Assembly (NCBI GenBank): GCA_015063805.1
Contig: SVTK01000001.1
Coordinates: forward strand, 111,065 to 175,064
Length of the DNA stretch: 64,000 nucleotides
DNA from: Oscillospiraceae bacterium
GTDB taxonomy: Bacteria > Bacillota > Clostridia > Oscillospirales > CAG-272
Direction: 5' to 3'
Shown: in pieces, positions 50,934 to 59,336 of the stretch
Layout of the letters: every line of letters starts with the position of its first letter
Position numbering within the stretch: position 1 is the first letter of the stretch
The notes under the pieces: model-generated
Seen by the model: the letters and a program-made list of their open reading frames with translations, nothing else
What the model was told of the DNA's origin: nothing
Database searches by the model: none
Position numbers and translations under genes: made by a program

Positions 50934-53900
50934 ATGAAAACCCTTGATCTGCACTTGGTTTCCACAAAGATCACCGGCCTGCTCCTCGGGGCGATGATTT
51001 TGTTTTCGCTGATTTTCAGCACCCTTACCGCCTGCACCGACTCTGCGGCGGCCGCCCAGGCCAACGGTGCCGGGGCACAGCTGTCCCGGGTGGAGCCCAG
51101 CGCCTATGTGAAGCCCGAGCCGGGGGGCGCGGGGATCCTCAATCCCGATGCAGAGGTGCGGGGTGTGTGGATCGCTTCGGTAATGAATCTCCACTATCCC
51201 TCGGAGAAGGGGCTGGATTCCCTCACCCTTGCCGCCGAGCTGGATGCTATTCTCGACAACTGCGAAGAGAACGGATTCAACACCGTGTATTTTCAGGTGC
51301 GGCCTGCCGCTGACGCGCTGTACAGATCCGAGCTTTTCCCCACCTCGGCCTATCTGACGGGGGAGCAGGGCGCGGCGCTTCCCGACGAGTTTGATCCCCT
51401 GGCATACCTTCTCCAAGAGGCCCACGCCCGCAATATCCGCGTCCACGCCTGGGTCAATCCCCTGCGCGTGACGGCATCGGGATCGCCGTCCAAGCCCGAG
51501 ACCGACGTGAAGGCTCTGGCGGAGAGCCATCCTGCCCGGAAAAATCCCGATTGGGCCATCCCCTACGCCGACGGCAAGCTGTATTTTGACGCGGGCATTC
51601 CCGCGGTGCGGCAGTATGTGATCGACGGCGTGGCCGAGATCGTCCGCAATTACGACGTAGACGGCGTGATTTTCGACGATTACTTCTATCCTTATCCCAC
51701 CACCGAAAAGGTGAACGGGAAGAATGTGAAGGTTCCCTTTGACGACGATGCCAGCTTCGCCGCCTTTGGCGGGGATTTCGAGAACCGCGACGACTGGCGG
51801 CGGGACAACATCAATCAGCTGGTGGAGGGCTGTTACCGGGTCATCAAGTCCATCGATGACGAGTGCCAGTTCGGCATTGCCCCCTTCGGCATCTGGCAGA
51901 ACGACGACGGTGAGAACGGAGGCAGTGCCACAAGCGGCCTGGCGTCTTATTCCGAGATCTACTGCGACGCGCTTACCTGGATCGAGGGCGGATACATCGA
52001 CTACATCGCGCCTCAGATCTATTGGCGTTTTTCCTCCTCTGCTGCCCCTTACGATGTGCTGGTGCGCTGGTGGAATGCCCAGGTGGACGGCACCGGGGTG
52101 GATCTGCTCATTTCTCACGGTGTGTACAACTATGCCACCTGGACCGATCCCGAGGGGGAGATCAGCCAGCAGATCGAGTACGCCCGCAGCGAGCTGGGCT
52201 ATCGGGGCAGCATTCACTACGGCTATCCCGACATTGTGGCCAACACCAAGGGCCTGGCTGACGAGCTGAAGGCCATGTATGCCGGGGAGATCATCTATAC
52301 CGCACCCGTGTCCAACGGCATGGCCCTGACGGTGACCTCCCCCCGGAGCGGTTCTTGGATTGATTCCGCCTCCACCTATCTCATCGGTGCGTCCGATCCC
52401 ACTAAGCCCCTGCGCTTCGAGGGAAAGCCGGTGAGCCGCACCAAGAGCGGATACTTCTCCCTCTACGTTTCCCTGGAGGAGGGGGAGAACAAATTTACCT
52501 TTACCTATGACGGCACCGAGATTCCCTACATTCTGCACCGTGGGGTGCAGCCGAGCAGTGGGACTACTGCCAAGGACAAGGTGCTGGATGGCTATGTTCT
52601 CTCGGTGAGTGCCCCCAGCGGCGACGTCGCCGCCGCGGCGGGCAGCCGTGTGACCCTCACCTGTACCGCTCCCGTGGGCAGTACCGTTACCGCCGCCCTG
52701 GGCGGTCAGACCGTGACCCTGCAGAGCTCGGGGAAGGTGAAGGGCAAGACGGGATATACCGCCGATACCTATTCGGGCAGCTTTACCCTGCCTGCCGCCG
52801 GAGAGGGAGAGATCTACTCCCTGGGAAATGTGACTTTCCGTGCAGTGCGGGGCAATGAGAATACCACCGCCCGGGGCCCCCTGGTGCGGGTACTGGGCAA
52901 GAACGCCGTGATCCCCGTGGAGGTCACCCGGGATCACGCTGAGCTGAAGCTGAGCTACACCTCCTGGTATTACGACGATTTCACCCCCCAGGTGGCGGGA
53001 ATGCGGGACTATGCTGTGTCCCAGGCCAACGGATACTATCTGCTCCGGGTTGGGGGATATATGGCCACCGAGAACGTCCGCGAGCTGGCCGGGAACACCG
53101 AGATCGGCATTGCCAACGTGCGCGCCGTGACGGTGGGAAGTGCCGGCAGTCACACCCTGGTGGCCATCGATGCCGAGAACACCATTCCCATGAACGGCTA
53201 CTGCGAGAACGGCATCTTCTACATTTCGCTCTACAACGTTAATACCGCCTCGGTGGGGAAGATCACCCTGGGGGAAAATCCCCTCTTCACGGGCGCAGAG
53301 TGGGTCAAGAGCACCAAGGCCAACAGCATCAAAATCGCCCTGACCCTGCGGGATCCCGACAACTTCTACGGCTTTGAATTTGACTACAGCGATGAGGGCA
53401 TGACGCTGGTCCTCCTGCGCAATCCCGTGAAGCTTCCCGCCGACGGCCTGCCTCTGTTTGGCAAGACCATTGTGCTGGATGCCGGCCACGGCGGCACCGA
53501 CAGCGGTGCCCTGGGCGCCCAGGGGGCGGGATCGGGCTATGCCGCGGTGGATGAGGCCGATCTCAACCTTGCCATCACCCTCCGCGCGGCGGAGGCTCTC
53601 CGTCAGCTGGGGGCAAACGTGGTGCTGACCCGTGACGGGGACACCACCGTGTCCATTGATCAGCGCATTGCACTGTTGGGTGAGTTGGAACCCGATCTGT
53701 CCATCTCCATCCATCAGAACTCCATGCCCTATGCCTCCGACATTACCCGGATCCGTGGGCTGGTGGGGCTCTACTACGCCGACGCGGGCCGCCTGCTGAC
53801 CCAGTGCATTTCCTCTGCCACGGCCACGGCCCTCAACCGCTACGAGCGGGACTTTGCCGAGCAGCGGCTGGCACTCTGCCGCAACGCCAGATTCCCCTCT

Positions 53901-54041
53901 ACCCTGATCGAGGTGGGCTTTATCACCTGTGTCGAGGAATACGAAAAAATGCTGAACGCCGAGGCCATTGCCCAGGCGGGAGATGCCATTGCCCGTGGTG
54001 TGCTGGACTACTACGCTGCCCAGGCAAAATGGGTAAAATAA
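50934..54041 (+). CDS. Cell-wall lipoprotein: GHL10 glycosidase-like domain fused to N-acetylmuramoyl-L-alanine amidase (Amidase_3)
   Basis: GAAAGGA precedes the ATG. The 1035-residue protein has a lipobox LTAC (Cys34). The GHL10/DUF187 barrel (about 65-450) has VRGVWIASVMN, FNTVYFQVRP, HAWVNPLRV, DGVIFDDYFYPYP and IDYIAPQIYW. A beta-rich linker (about 455-840) follows, then Amidase_3 (about 843-1030) with VLDAGHGG, VDEADLN, SISIHQNSM and LIEVGFITC, giving the zinc His/Glu/His set and catalytic Glu. Amidase_3 strips peptides from glycan, and GHL10 proteins such as E. coli DigH cut the resulting denuded strands, so one polypeptide may do both. Confidence 0.88.
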   Translation: MKTLDLHLVSTKITGLLLGAMILFSLIFSTLTACTDSAAAAQANGAGAQLSRVEPSAYVKPEPGGAGILNPDAEVRGVWIASVMNLHYPSEKGLDSLTLAAELDAILDNCEENGFNTVYFQVRPAADALYRSELFPTSAYLTGEQGAALPDEFDPLAYLLQEAHARNIRVHAWVNPLRVTASGSPSKPETDVKALAESHPARKNPDWAIPYADGKLYFDAGIPAVRQYVIDGVAEIVRNYDVDGVIFDDYFYPYPTTEKVNGKNVKVPFDDDASFAAFGGDFENRDDWRRDNINQLVEGCYRVIKSIDDECQFGIAPFGIWQNDDGENGGSATSGLASYSEIYCDALTWIEGGYIDYIAPQIYWRFSSSAAPYDVLVRWWNAQVDGTGVDLLISHGVYNYATWTDPEGEISQQIEYARSELGYRGSIHYGYPDIVANTKGLADELKAMYAGEIIYTAPVSNGMALTVTSPRSGSWIDSASTYLIGASDPTKPLRFEGKPVSRTKSGYFSLYVSLEEGENKFTFTYDGTEIPYILHRGVQPSSGTTAKDKVLDGYVLSVSAPSGDVAAAAGSRVTLTCTAPVGSTVTAALGGQTVTLQSSGKVKGKTGYTADTYSGSFTLPAAGEGEIYSLGNVTFRAVRGNENTTARGPLVRVLGKNAVIPVEVTRDHAELKLSYTSWYYDDFTPQVAGMRDYAVSQANGYYLLRVGGYMATENVRELAGNTEIGIANVRAVTVGSAGSHTLVAIDAENTIPMNGYCENGIFYISLYNVNTASVGKITLGENPLFTGAEWVKSTKANSIKIALTLRDPDNFYGFEFDYSDEGMTLVLLRNPVKLPADGLPLFGKTIVLDAGHGGTDSGALGAQGAGSGYAAVDEADLNLAITLRAAEALRQLGANVVLTRDGDTTVSIDQRIALLGELEPDLSISIHQNSMPYASDITRIRGLVGLYYADAGRLLTQCISSATATALNRYERDFAEQRLALCRNARFPSTLIEVGFITCVEEYEKMLNAEAIAQAGDAIARGVLDYYAAQAKWVK

Positions 54042-54062
54042 CAGTTCCGAAAAGGAAAGATT

Positions 54063-54629
54063 ATGCGAACCATCTACATTCTGCTGTCCCGCAGCAATAC
54101 GGTCTGTGCGCGGTTTATCCGCCTCATGACCGCCTGCCGCTACAACCACTCCTCCATCTCCCTCTCTCCGGAGATCGACTGCTTCTATAGCTTCGGTCGG
54201 AGACGGCTGCATAATCCCCTCATCGGGGGCTTCGTGCGGGAGACCCTGGATGCGGGTGTCTTCTCCCTGAATCTGGATCAGCCCTGCGTGCTGTACGCCC
54301 TGGAGGTGTCGGAGGAGGCCTATGCCAAGATGGAGGGGCAGGTCAGCGAGTGCCTTGCCAACTACCCCAGCTACCGCTACAACTTTTTGGGGATTCCCTT
54401 CACTTATTTCGGTATCCCCATGCCCCTGAAAAAGCACTACCAGTGCGGGCAGTTTGTGGCGTGGATGCTGGAGATGACGGGGGCCTGCACGCTGCCCCGG
54501 CCGGTGTCCCTGATGCAGCCCATGGACTTCGTGAAGATCCCCGAGCTGGTGCCGGTGTATACCGGTACCCTGGGGGGGCTGGCGGATTTCACCCCCGCCG
54601 GATCCACCCGCGCTCCGGCTCATGCATAA
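54063..54629 (+). CDS. Permuted papain-like (NlpC/P60 superfamily) protein, probable
   Basis: It starts 21 bases after the amidase gene, with GGAAAGA before the ATG, so it is probably co-transcribed. The 188-residue protein has CRYNHSSISLS (candidate His near 29) and HYQCGQFVAWML (candidate Cys near 125). His-before-Cys order is that of circularly permuted NlpC/P60-type folds such as YiiX. No signal peptide is evident. It may be a hydrolase, acyltransferase or lipid-modifying enzyme; the class is inferred from these two motifs only. Confidence 0.6.
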   Translation: MRTIYILLSRSNTVCARFIRLMTACRYNHSSISLSPEIDCFYSFGRRRLHNPLIGGFVRETLDAGVFSLNLDQPCVLYALEVSEEAYAKMEGQVSECLANYPSYRYNFLGIPFTYFGIPMPLKKHYQCGQFVAWMLEMTGACTLPRPVSLMQPMDFVKIPELVPVYTGTLGGLADFTPAGSTRAPAHA

Positions 54630-54636
54630 CCCGTGA

Positions 54637-54674
54637 AAAATCCCGCGCCGCAGCTGCGGCGCGGGATTTTTGTT
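54637..54674 (+). terminator. Rho-independent terminator
   Basis: AAAAATCCCGCGCCGCAG / CTGCGGCGCGGGATTTTT is a perfect stem that ends in the T run itself. It closes the amidase operon and abuts the next promoter. Confidence 0.9.
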
Positions 54675-54701
54675 GACATTTCGGGCGGCATTTGGTATAC
54701 T
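54673..54701 (+). promoter_or_regulatory. Promoter of ahcY
   Basis: TTGACA (54673-54678), a 17-bp spacer and TATACT (54696-54701) lie 34 bases before the start codon. The leader is too short for an SAH riboswitch. Confidence 0.88.
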
Positions 54702-54735
54702 ATAGGTAACGATTTTCTATCACAGGAGAATTTCC

Positions 54736-55977
54736 ATGAACGACATCAAAGACATCAGCCTTGCCAAGTCTGGCAAGGATAAAATTGACTGGGTACGCAG
54801 CTATATGCCCGTTCTCTCCCGCATTGAGCAGGAGTTTATCCAAACCAAGCCCTTCGCGGGCATGAAGATCTCCATGTCCATTCACCTGGAGGCCAAGACG
54901 GCCTACCTGGCCAAGGTTCTGCGGAATGGCGGCGCGGAGGTGGCGGTGACGGGCTGCAATCCCCTCTCCACCCAGGATGACGTGGCCGCGGCCCTTGCCG
55001 CCGAGGGCTTCACCGTCAACGCCTACCGCGGCGTGAGCATGGAGCAGTACACCGAGCACCTCAAGCGCACCCTCTCCATCGTCCCCGATCTGATGATCGA
55101 CGACGGCGGCGACCTTACCGCCCTGCTCCACGGGGAGTGCCGTGACTACGGCCGCAACCTCATCGGCGGTGCGGAGGAAACCACCACCGGTATCCACCGC
55201 CTCTTCGCCCGCCAGGCCGCAGGTCTGCTGGATTACACCATGATCGATGTCAACGATGCCGACTGCAAGCATCTCTTCGACAACCGCTACGGCACCGGCC
55301 AGTCCACCCTGGACGGTATCATGAATACCACCAACCTCATCATCGCCGGCAAGACGGTGGTGGTAGCCGGCTACGGCTGGTGCGGCAAGGGCATTGCTAT
55401 GCGGGCCAAGGGCATGGGTGCGGTGGTCATCGTCACCGAGATCGACCCCGTCAAGGCCATCGAGGCGGTGATGGACGGCTTTACCGTAAAGACCATGGAC
55501 GAGGCCGCTCCCCTAGGCGATCTCTTTATCACCGTCACCGGCTGCTGCGATGTCATCCGCCGGGAGCACTTCGCCGTGATGAAGGATGGCGTTCTGCTGT
55601 CCAACAGCGGCCACTTCGACGTGGAGGTGGACAAGCGCGCCCTGGCCGATATGGCTGAAGAGGTGTGGGAGCGCAAGCCCAACATCACCGGCTACCGGAT
55701 GCCCGACGGCCGCATTCTCAACCTGCTGGCCGAGGGACGCCTGGTGAACCTTGCCGCCGGCAACGGTCACCCGGCAGAGATTATGGATATGTCCTTCGCC
55801 ATCCAGGCCAAGAGCCTGGAGTACCTGGCCAAGACCCGCGGCACCCTGGAGAAGCGCGTCTACGCCGTTCCCCGGGAGATCGACGTGGAAGTCGCCGCCA
55901 TCAAAGCCGCCGCTCTAGGTGCCGGCATTGACACCCTCAGTGAAGAACAGAAGGCATATTTGGAGAAATGCGAGTGA
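54736..55977 (+). CDS. ahcY: Adenosylhomocysteinase (S-adenosylhomocysteine hydrolase)
   Basis: CAGGAGA precedes the ATG. The 413-residue protein shows SIHLEAKTAYLAKVL, GCNPLSTQDDVAAAL, MIDDGGDLT, GGAEETTTGIHRL, DNRYGTGQSTLDG, the NAD-binding GYGWCGKG and SNSGHFDVEVD, all landmarks of the family. It converts SAH to adenosine and homocysteine, removing the product of methylation. It is somewhat shorter than the usual 420-480 residues and lacks the terminal YRY found in many homologues. Its TGA stop lies at the edge of palindromic repeat copy 2. Confidence 0.92.
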   Translation: MNDIKDISLAKSGKDKIDWVRSYMPVLSRIEQEFIQTKPFAGMKISMSIHLEAKTAYLAKVLRNGGAEVAVTGCNPLSTQDDVAAALAAEGFTVNAYRGVSMEQYTEHLKRTLSIVPDLMIDDGGDLTALLHGECRDYGRNLIGGAEETTTGIHRLFARQAAGLLDYTMIDVNDADCKHLFDNRYGTGQSTLDGIMNTTNLIIAGKTVVVAGYGWCGKGIAMRAKGMGAVVIVTEIDPVKAIEAVMDGFTVKTMDEAAPLGDLFITVTGCCDVIRREHFAVMKDGVLLSNSGHFDVEVDKRALADMAEEVWERKPNITGYRMPDGRILNLLAEGRLVNLAAGNGHPAEIMDMSFAIQAKSLEYLAKTRGTLEKRVYAVPREIDVEVAAIKAAALGAGIDTLSEEQKAYLEKCE

Positions 55978-56191
55978 GCAGGGGCTTTGCCCCTGCACCC
56001 CACTTAAGGGCCTTTTTGAAAAAAGGCCCTTAAGAATCCCCAAAAACTTTCATGAAAAAGAACGGCCTTTGTGCGCATCAGATTTGATTGGCACAAAGGT
56101 CATTTTCTTATTTGGAAAGTTTTCGCGGGGGTCTGGGGGCGCCTTTTTCAAAAGGAGCCCCCAGCGGGGTCAGGGGCAGAGCCCCTGTCAA
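55976..56191. repeat. Complex palindromic repeat, copy 2
   Basis: The module order matches copy 1: GCAGGGGCTTTGCCCCTGC, CTTAAGGGCCTTTTT/AAAAAAGGCCCTTAAG, CAAAAACTTTCATGAAAA, an inserted GACCTTTGTGCC-type inverted segment (about 56060-56105), AAGTTTTCGCGGGGGTCTGG and GGGGGCGCCTTTTT...AAAAGGAGCCCCC. The ahcY stop lies at one end and the pyridoxine-kinase stop at 56148 inside it, so the repeat supplies the last codons of the kinase gene. Confidence 0.8.
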
Positions 56192-57050
56192 TCAGCTCCC
56201 CCAACAGCGCCTCCAACAGCACACCGTCCCGGACGGGGGTGCCGGCTTCAAGGGTGCGGGCGATGGCGCGGCCGGTGAAATGGGCGGCGGATTCTGCGGC
56301 GGCTTGCAGTCCCGGGGCGGTGAGGGGGCCATTCTGCCCCATGAGGCGGCCCAGGAGAACCGAGGCGAAGAGGTCGCCGGTGCCGGGGTAGCCTGCACTG
56401 ATCCGCTCATGGGAGAAAATAAATCGCTCGCCCTCTACCGCGCCGGCCACGGTGATGACATCCCCGTGGGGAAGCCCGGTGAGCAGGACGGCAGGGGAGC
56501 CCAACTCGGCCAGGCGGTCAAGCAGCTCGTGGGCGAAGGCGTTTACCTGGGCATCGGTCATGGCGGCCGTGTCGCGGTAGGGCACGCGGCAGAGGAAGCA
56601 GGCCTCGGTGAGGTTGGGGGTGATAAGATCGGCGTGGGCGCAGAGCTCTCTGACCCGATCCACCATCTCGGGGGTGTAGGTGGAATAGAGCAGGCCGTCG
56701 TCCCCCATGACGGGATCCACCAAAATCAACGCCCCCTCGCCGAACTCGGCGATGAAGCGGGATACCGTATCAATCTGGGGCGCACTGCCCAAAAAGCCGG
56801 TGTAAATGGCGTCAAAATCCATGCCCAGGGTCTTCCAGTGGGCGGCGATCTTCTCCATCTCCCCGGTGAGATCGGCAAAAAACAGATCGGTAAAGCCCCC
56901 CGTGTGGGTGGACAGCAGGGCGGTGGGCAGGGGAATGGGCTGAATGCCCATGGCAGCCAGGGTGGGCAGGATCACCGTGAGGGCGCAGCGGCCCACACAG
57001 GAAAGATCATGAAGGGCGGCAGCCCGGGGGAGTCGGTTTTCGTTGGACAT
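56148..57050 (-). CDS. Pyridoxal/pyridoxine kinase-like protein (PfkB/PdxK fold)
   Basis: AAGGAG supports the ATG at 57050; the frame is open upstream into repeat copy 3. The 300-residue protein has AALHDLSCVGRCALTVILP, a DFDAIYTGFLGS strand, VDPVMGDDG, TPNLTEACFL and the catalytic GYPGTGDLFASVLLG. This is the layout of PdxK/PdxY enzymes that phosphorylate vitamin B6 vitamers. The last about 15 residues (GSAPDPAGGSF) are encoded by palindromic repeat copy 2 and are not part of the fold. It has its own promoter at 57082. Confidence 0.85.
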   Translation of the reverse strand: MSNENRLPRAAALHDLSCVGRCALTVILPTLAAMGIQPIPLPTALLSTHTGGFTDLFFADLTGEMEKIAAHWKTLGMDFDAIYTGFLGSAPQIDTVSRFIAEFGEGALILVDPVMGDDGLLYSTYTPEMVDRVRELCAHADLITPNLTEACFLCRVPYRDTAAMTDAQVNAFAHELLDRLAELGSPAVLLTGLPHGDVITVAGAVEGERFIFSHERISAGYPGTGDLFASVLLGRLMGQNGPLTAPGLQAAAESAAHFTGRAIARTLEAGTPVRDGVLLEALLGELIDRGSAPDPAGGSF

Positions 57051-57081
57051 GGCAGTTCTCCTTGTGCGCTTATCTTCCTTT

Positions 57082-57110
57082 ATTATATCGCATTTTGGCG
57101 CTCGGTGCAA
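57082..57110 (-). promoter_or_regulatory. Promoter of the pyridoxine kinase-like gene
   Basis: Minus-strand TTGCAC (57110-57105), a 17-bp spacer and TATAAT (57087-57082) lie 32 bases upstream of the start at 57050. Confidence 0.82.
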
Positions 57111-57127
57111 GGGGGCAGCGTGATTTT

Positions 57128-57385
57128 GGGGAGGGGCCTTTTTGAAAAAAGGCCCCTCCCTTTTGCGACGTTTGGCCGGTTCCCGGCCAAACTCGACGGA
57201 AAGGCGACACGTCGCCTTTCCCAACCCCTCCCCAAAAACTGCCCGAAAAAGAACGGCCTTTGTGCGCATCGGATTTGATTGGCACAAAGGTCAGTTTCTC
57301 ATTCGAAAAGTTTTCGCGGGGGTCCGGGGGAGCCTTTTTCAAAAGGCGCCCCCAGTGGGGTGTGGGGCAAAGCCCCACGGTCCTC
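57128..57385. repeat. Complex palindromic repeat, copy 3
   Basis: GGGAGGGGCCTTTTT/AAAAAAGGCCCCTCCC is followed by GTTTGGCCG-GTTC-CGGCCAAAC, an AAGGCGACACGTCGCCTT stem, the same AAGAACGGCCTTTGTGCGCATC block as copy 2, GAAAAGTTTTCGCGGGGGTC, GAGCCTTTTTCAAAAGGCGC and GGGGCAAAGCCCC. The right end reaches the stop codon of the antiporter gene at 57384. Confidence 0.8.
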
Positions 57386-58655
57386 AATGATGTACCTTCG
57401 CTCCCCGTGCGCTGCTCTTGCCTTCGGGTTGGATGTCGCCGGCCTTGAGCAGGGCGATCTTGGTCAGCATGGGGCCGATGAGCTCGTAGATGAGCACGGC
57501 GAAGAGGGTGATGTTGCTCACCAGCAGGCCTTCGGGGCCGAGGGCGGTGGCCTTCATGGCCATGCCCAGGGCAACCCCCGCCTGGGGCAGGAGGGTAACG
57601 CCCAGATACTTGACAATGTTGGGGTCGCACTTCACCGACTTTGCGCTGATGAATGCGCCGATGTATTTGCCGGCCGAGCGGGCAAGGACATAGGTCACGC
57701 CAATGATCACGATGGCCATATCTCCGAAGACCGACAGCTCCAGCTCAGCACCGCTGAGGACGAAGAAGAGGATGAACAGAGGCGCGGTCCAGCGGTCGAG
57801 GCGGTCCATCAGTTCCTCGGAGAAGTCGCAGACATTGCAGAAGACGGTGCCCAGCATCATGCAGCTGAGCAGGGAGGAGAAGGCGATGTGGATGCCGCCG
57901 ACCGTGAAGGTCATCATGGAAATGCCCACGGTGAGGAAGACGAAGGCAACCGACACGGCCAGTCGCTTGGAGCGGGAATGGAAGAAGCGCTCCATGAAGC
58001 TGAAGAGGAAGCCCATGACCAGGCCCAGGCCCAGGGAGAGCACCACCTCAAGAATGGGCTCGAGGATCACCGAGGCCACATTCACATTGCCCAGAGTCAG
58101 GGACTTTGCCACGCCGAAGGAGATGGCGAAGAGCACCAAACCCACGGCATCGTCCAGCGCCACCACAGGGAGCAGAATGCTGGTCAACGGGCCCTTGGCC
58201 TTGTACTGGCGGACCACCATGAGGGTGGCGGCGGGAGCGGTGGCGGCGGCCACGGCACCCAGCACAATAGCGGCGGGAAGGGAGAGCTTGTCGGGCATGA
58301 GGAAGTGCAGGCCGATGAGGATACCGTCCACCAGAAGGGTAGTGATCACAGCCTGAAAAATGCCGATGACGGTGGCCTGCTTGCCGATGCTCTTCAGGGC
58401 AGAGAGACGAAATTCATTGCCCATGGAGAAGGCGATGAAGCCCAGGGCAACATCGCAGAGCAGAGAGAAGGACTCCACATTCTCCATGCTGGTGAAGCCC
58501 AGCCCCGGAACACCGAAGTGTCCCAGCAGGTAGGGACCGATAAGGATACCCGCCACCAGATAGGCGGTGACGGCGGGGAGCTTGAGCAGCTTTGCACCCC
58601 GGGAAAGCAGAAGCCCCGCAAACAGGGCGACCGATAAACTGAGCAGCGTTTCCAT
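57384..58655 (-). CDS. CPA2-family cation:proton antiporter
   Basis: The ATG at 58655 follows CTGGAGA; the frame opens earlier without a ribosome site. The 423-residue protein is hydrophobic throughout with about 12-13 membrane segments, including AYLVAGILIGPYLLG, a GFIAFSMGNEF segment and VALDDAVGLVLFAISFG, whose Asp pair is typical of Na+ or K+/H+ exchangers of the Kef/NapA type. No C-terminal RCK domain is present. It has its own promoter at 58722 and its stop codon lies in repeat copy 3. Confidence 0.85.
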   Translation of the reverse strand: METLLSLSVALFAGLLLSRGAKLLKLPAVTAYLVAGILIGPYLLGHFGVPGLGFTSMENVESFSLLCDVALGFIAFSMGNEFRLSALKSIGKQATVIGIFQAVITTLLVDGILIGLHFLMPDKLSLPAAIVLGAVAAATAPAATLMVVRQYKAKGPLTSILLPVVALDDAVGLVLFAISFGVAKSLTLGNVNVASVILEPILEVVLSLGLGLVMGFLFSFMERFFHSRSKRLAVSVAFVFLTVGISMMTFTVGGIHIAFSSLLSCMMLGTVFCNVCDFSEELMDRLDRWTAPLFILFFVLSGAELELSVFGDMAIVIIGVTYVLARSAGKYIGAFISAKSVKCDPNIVKYLGVTLLPQAGVALGMAMKATALGPEGLLVSNITLFAVLIYELIGPMLTKIALLKAGDIQPEGKSSARGAKVHH

Positions 58656-58721
58656 AGATGTATCTCCAGTGCTTACAGATTGAGAATTTGTGCCGAGAGG
58701 GCGGCACACGCCAACCGACTT

Positions 58722-58750
58722 ATTATAGTACAATCCCCCCGGAAAGTCAA
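58722..58750 (-). promoter_or_regulatory. Promoter of the antiporter gene
   Basis: Minus-strand TTGACT (58750-58745), a 17-bp spacer and TATAAT (58727-58722) lie 67 bases before the start at 58655. The following 200 bases to the T-box promoter show an AT-rich stretch (58870-58940) and no gene. Confidence 0.85.
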
Positions 58751-58948
58751 GGGGCGGTGGGAAGATTTTGCGGGGAGAGGGAATTCTTTTTCGGGCAATG
58801 GGATATGCCGGGACGGCATATCTGCAGCTGTTGGCCTGAAGAATGAATATTCATGCATACTCCTACGATAAACCATTGATATTTTTAATAGATTGATTTA
58901 AAAAAGGAAAAATAAATCAAAAATATTGAATTATTTTTCCAAAACCCC

Positions 58949-58977
58949 TTGACATTGCGTGAATATGGTGATAAGAT
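58949..58977 (+). promoter_or_regulatory. Promoter of the T-box-controlled transporter operon
   Basis: TTGACA (58949-58954), a 17-bp spacer and TAAGAT (58972-58977) start the long leader. Confidence 0.88.
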
Positions 58978-58984
58978 ATACACA

Positions 58985-59250
58985 TAATCCAAAAGCGTTT
59001 GAGCAGAATAGAGTAACACGGGGTTGTGCCGCAGAGAGTTGTCGGTGGGTGCAAGACAATGACGCGAGCCGTGTGAAGTTCCTTCTGCGAGCTGTGTGCT
59101 GAACCGATAGTAGGCACAACGGTTGCGGCCGTTACCCCGCGAAGACTTTTCAGCCTTAGAGTCCGCATTCGCAAGGGTGCGGAGAAGCAGAGTGGTACCG
59201 CGATTCAGTCGTCCCTGTTTGCCGGGGGCGATTTTTGCTTTTTCGGAAAA
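58985..59250 (+). promoter_or_regulatory. T-box leader (tRNA-sensing riboswitch)
   Basis: The leader contains AATAGAGTA (about 59007), AGAGAG (59033-59038) next to a TTGTC/GACAA hairpin with GGTGGGTGCAA loop, a GATAGTAGG element (about 59106), GGCCGTTA, a hairpin CCGCATTCGCAAGGGTGCGG, the T-box AGAGTGGTACCGCG (59189-59202) and a terminator TCGTCCC...GGGGGCGA followed by TTTTTGCTTTTT. Uncharged tRNA would pair with TGGT and stabilise the antiterminator, switching on the transporter. I could not place the specifier codon, but no TGG occurs between 59060 and 59120. Confidence 0.92.
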
Positions 59251-59336
59251 ATCTGCGGTGCATAAAACTTGATGTAAAAAGTAAAGATTACTTTATACAT
59301 ACATTTACTTTCAACTTGTTTCGGAGGAAAATCATT

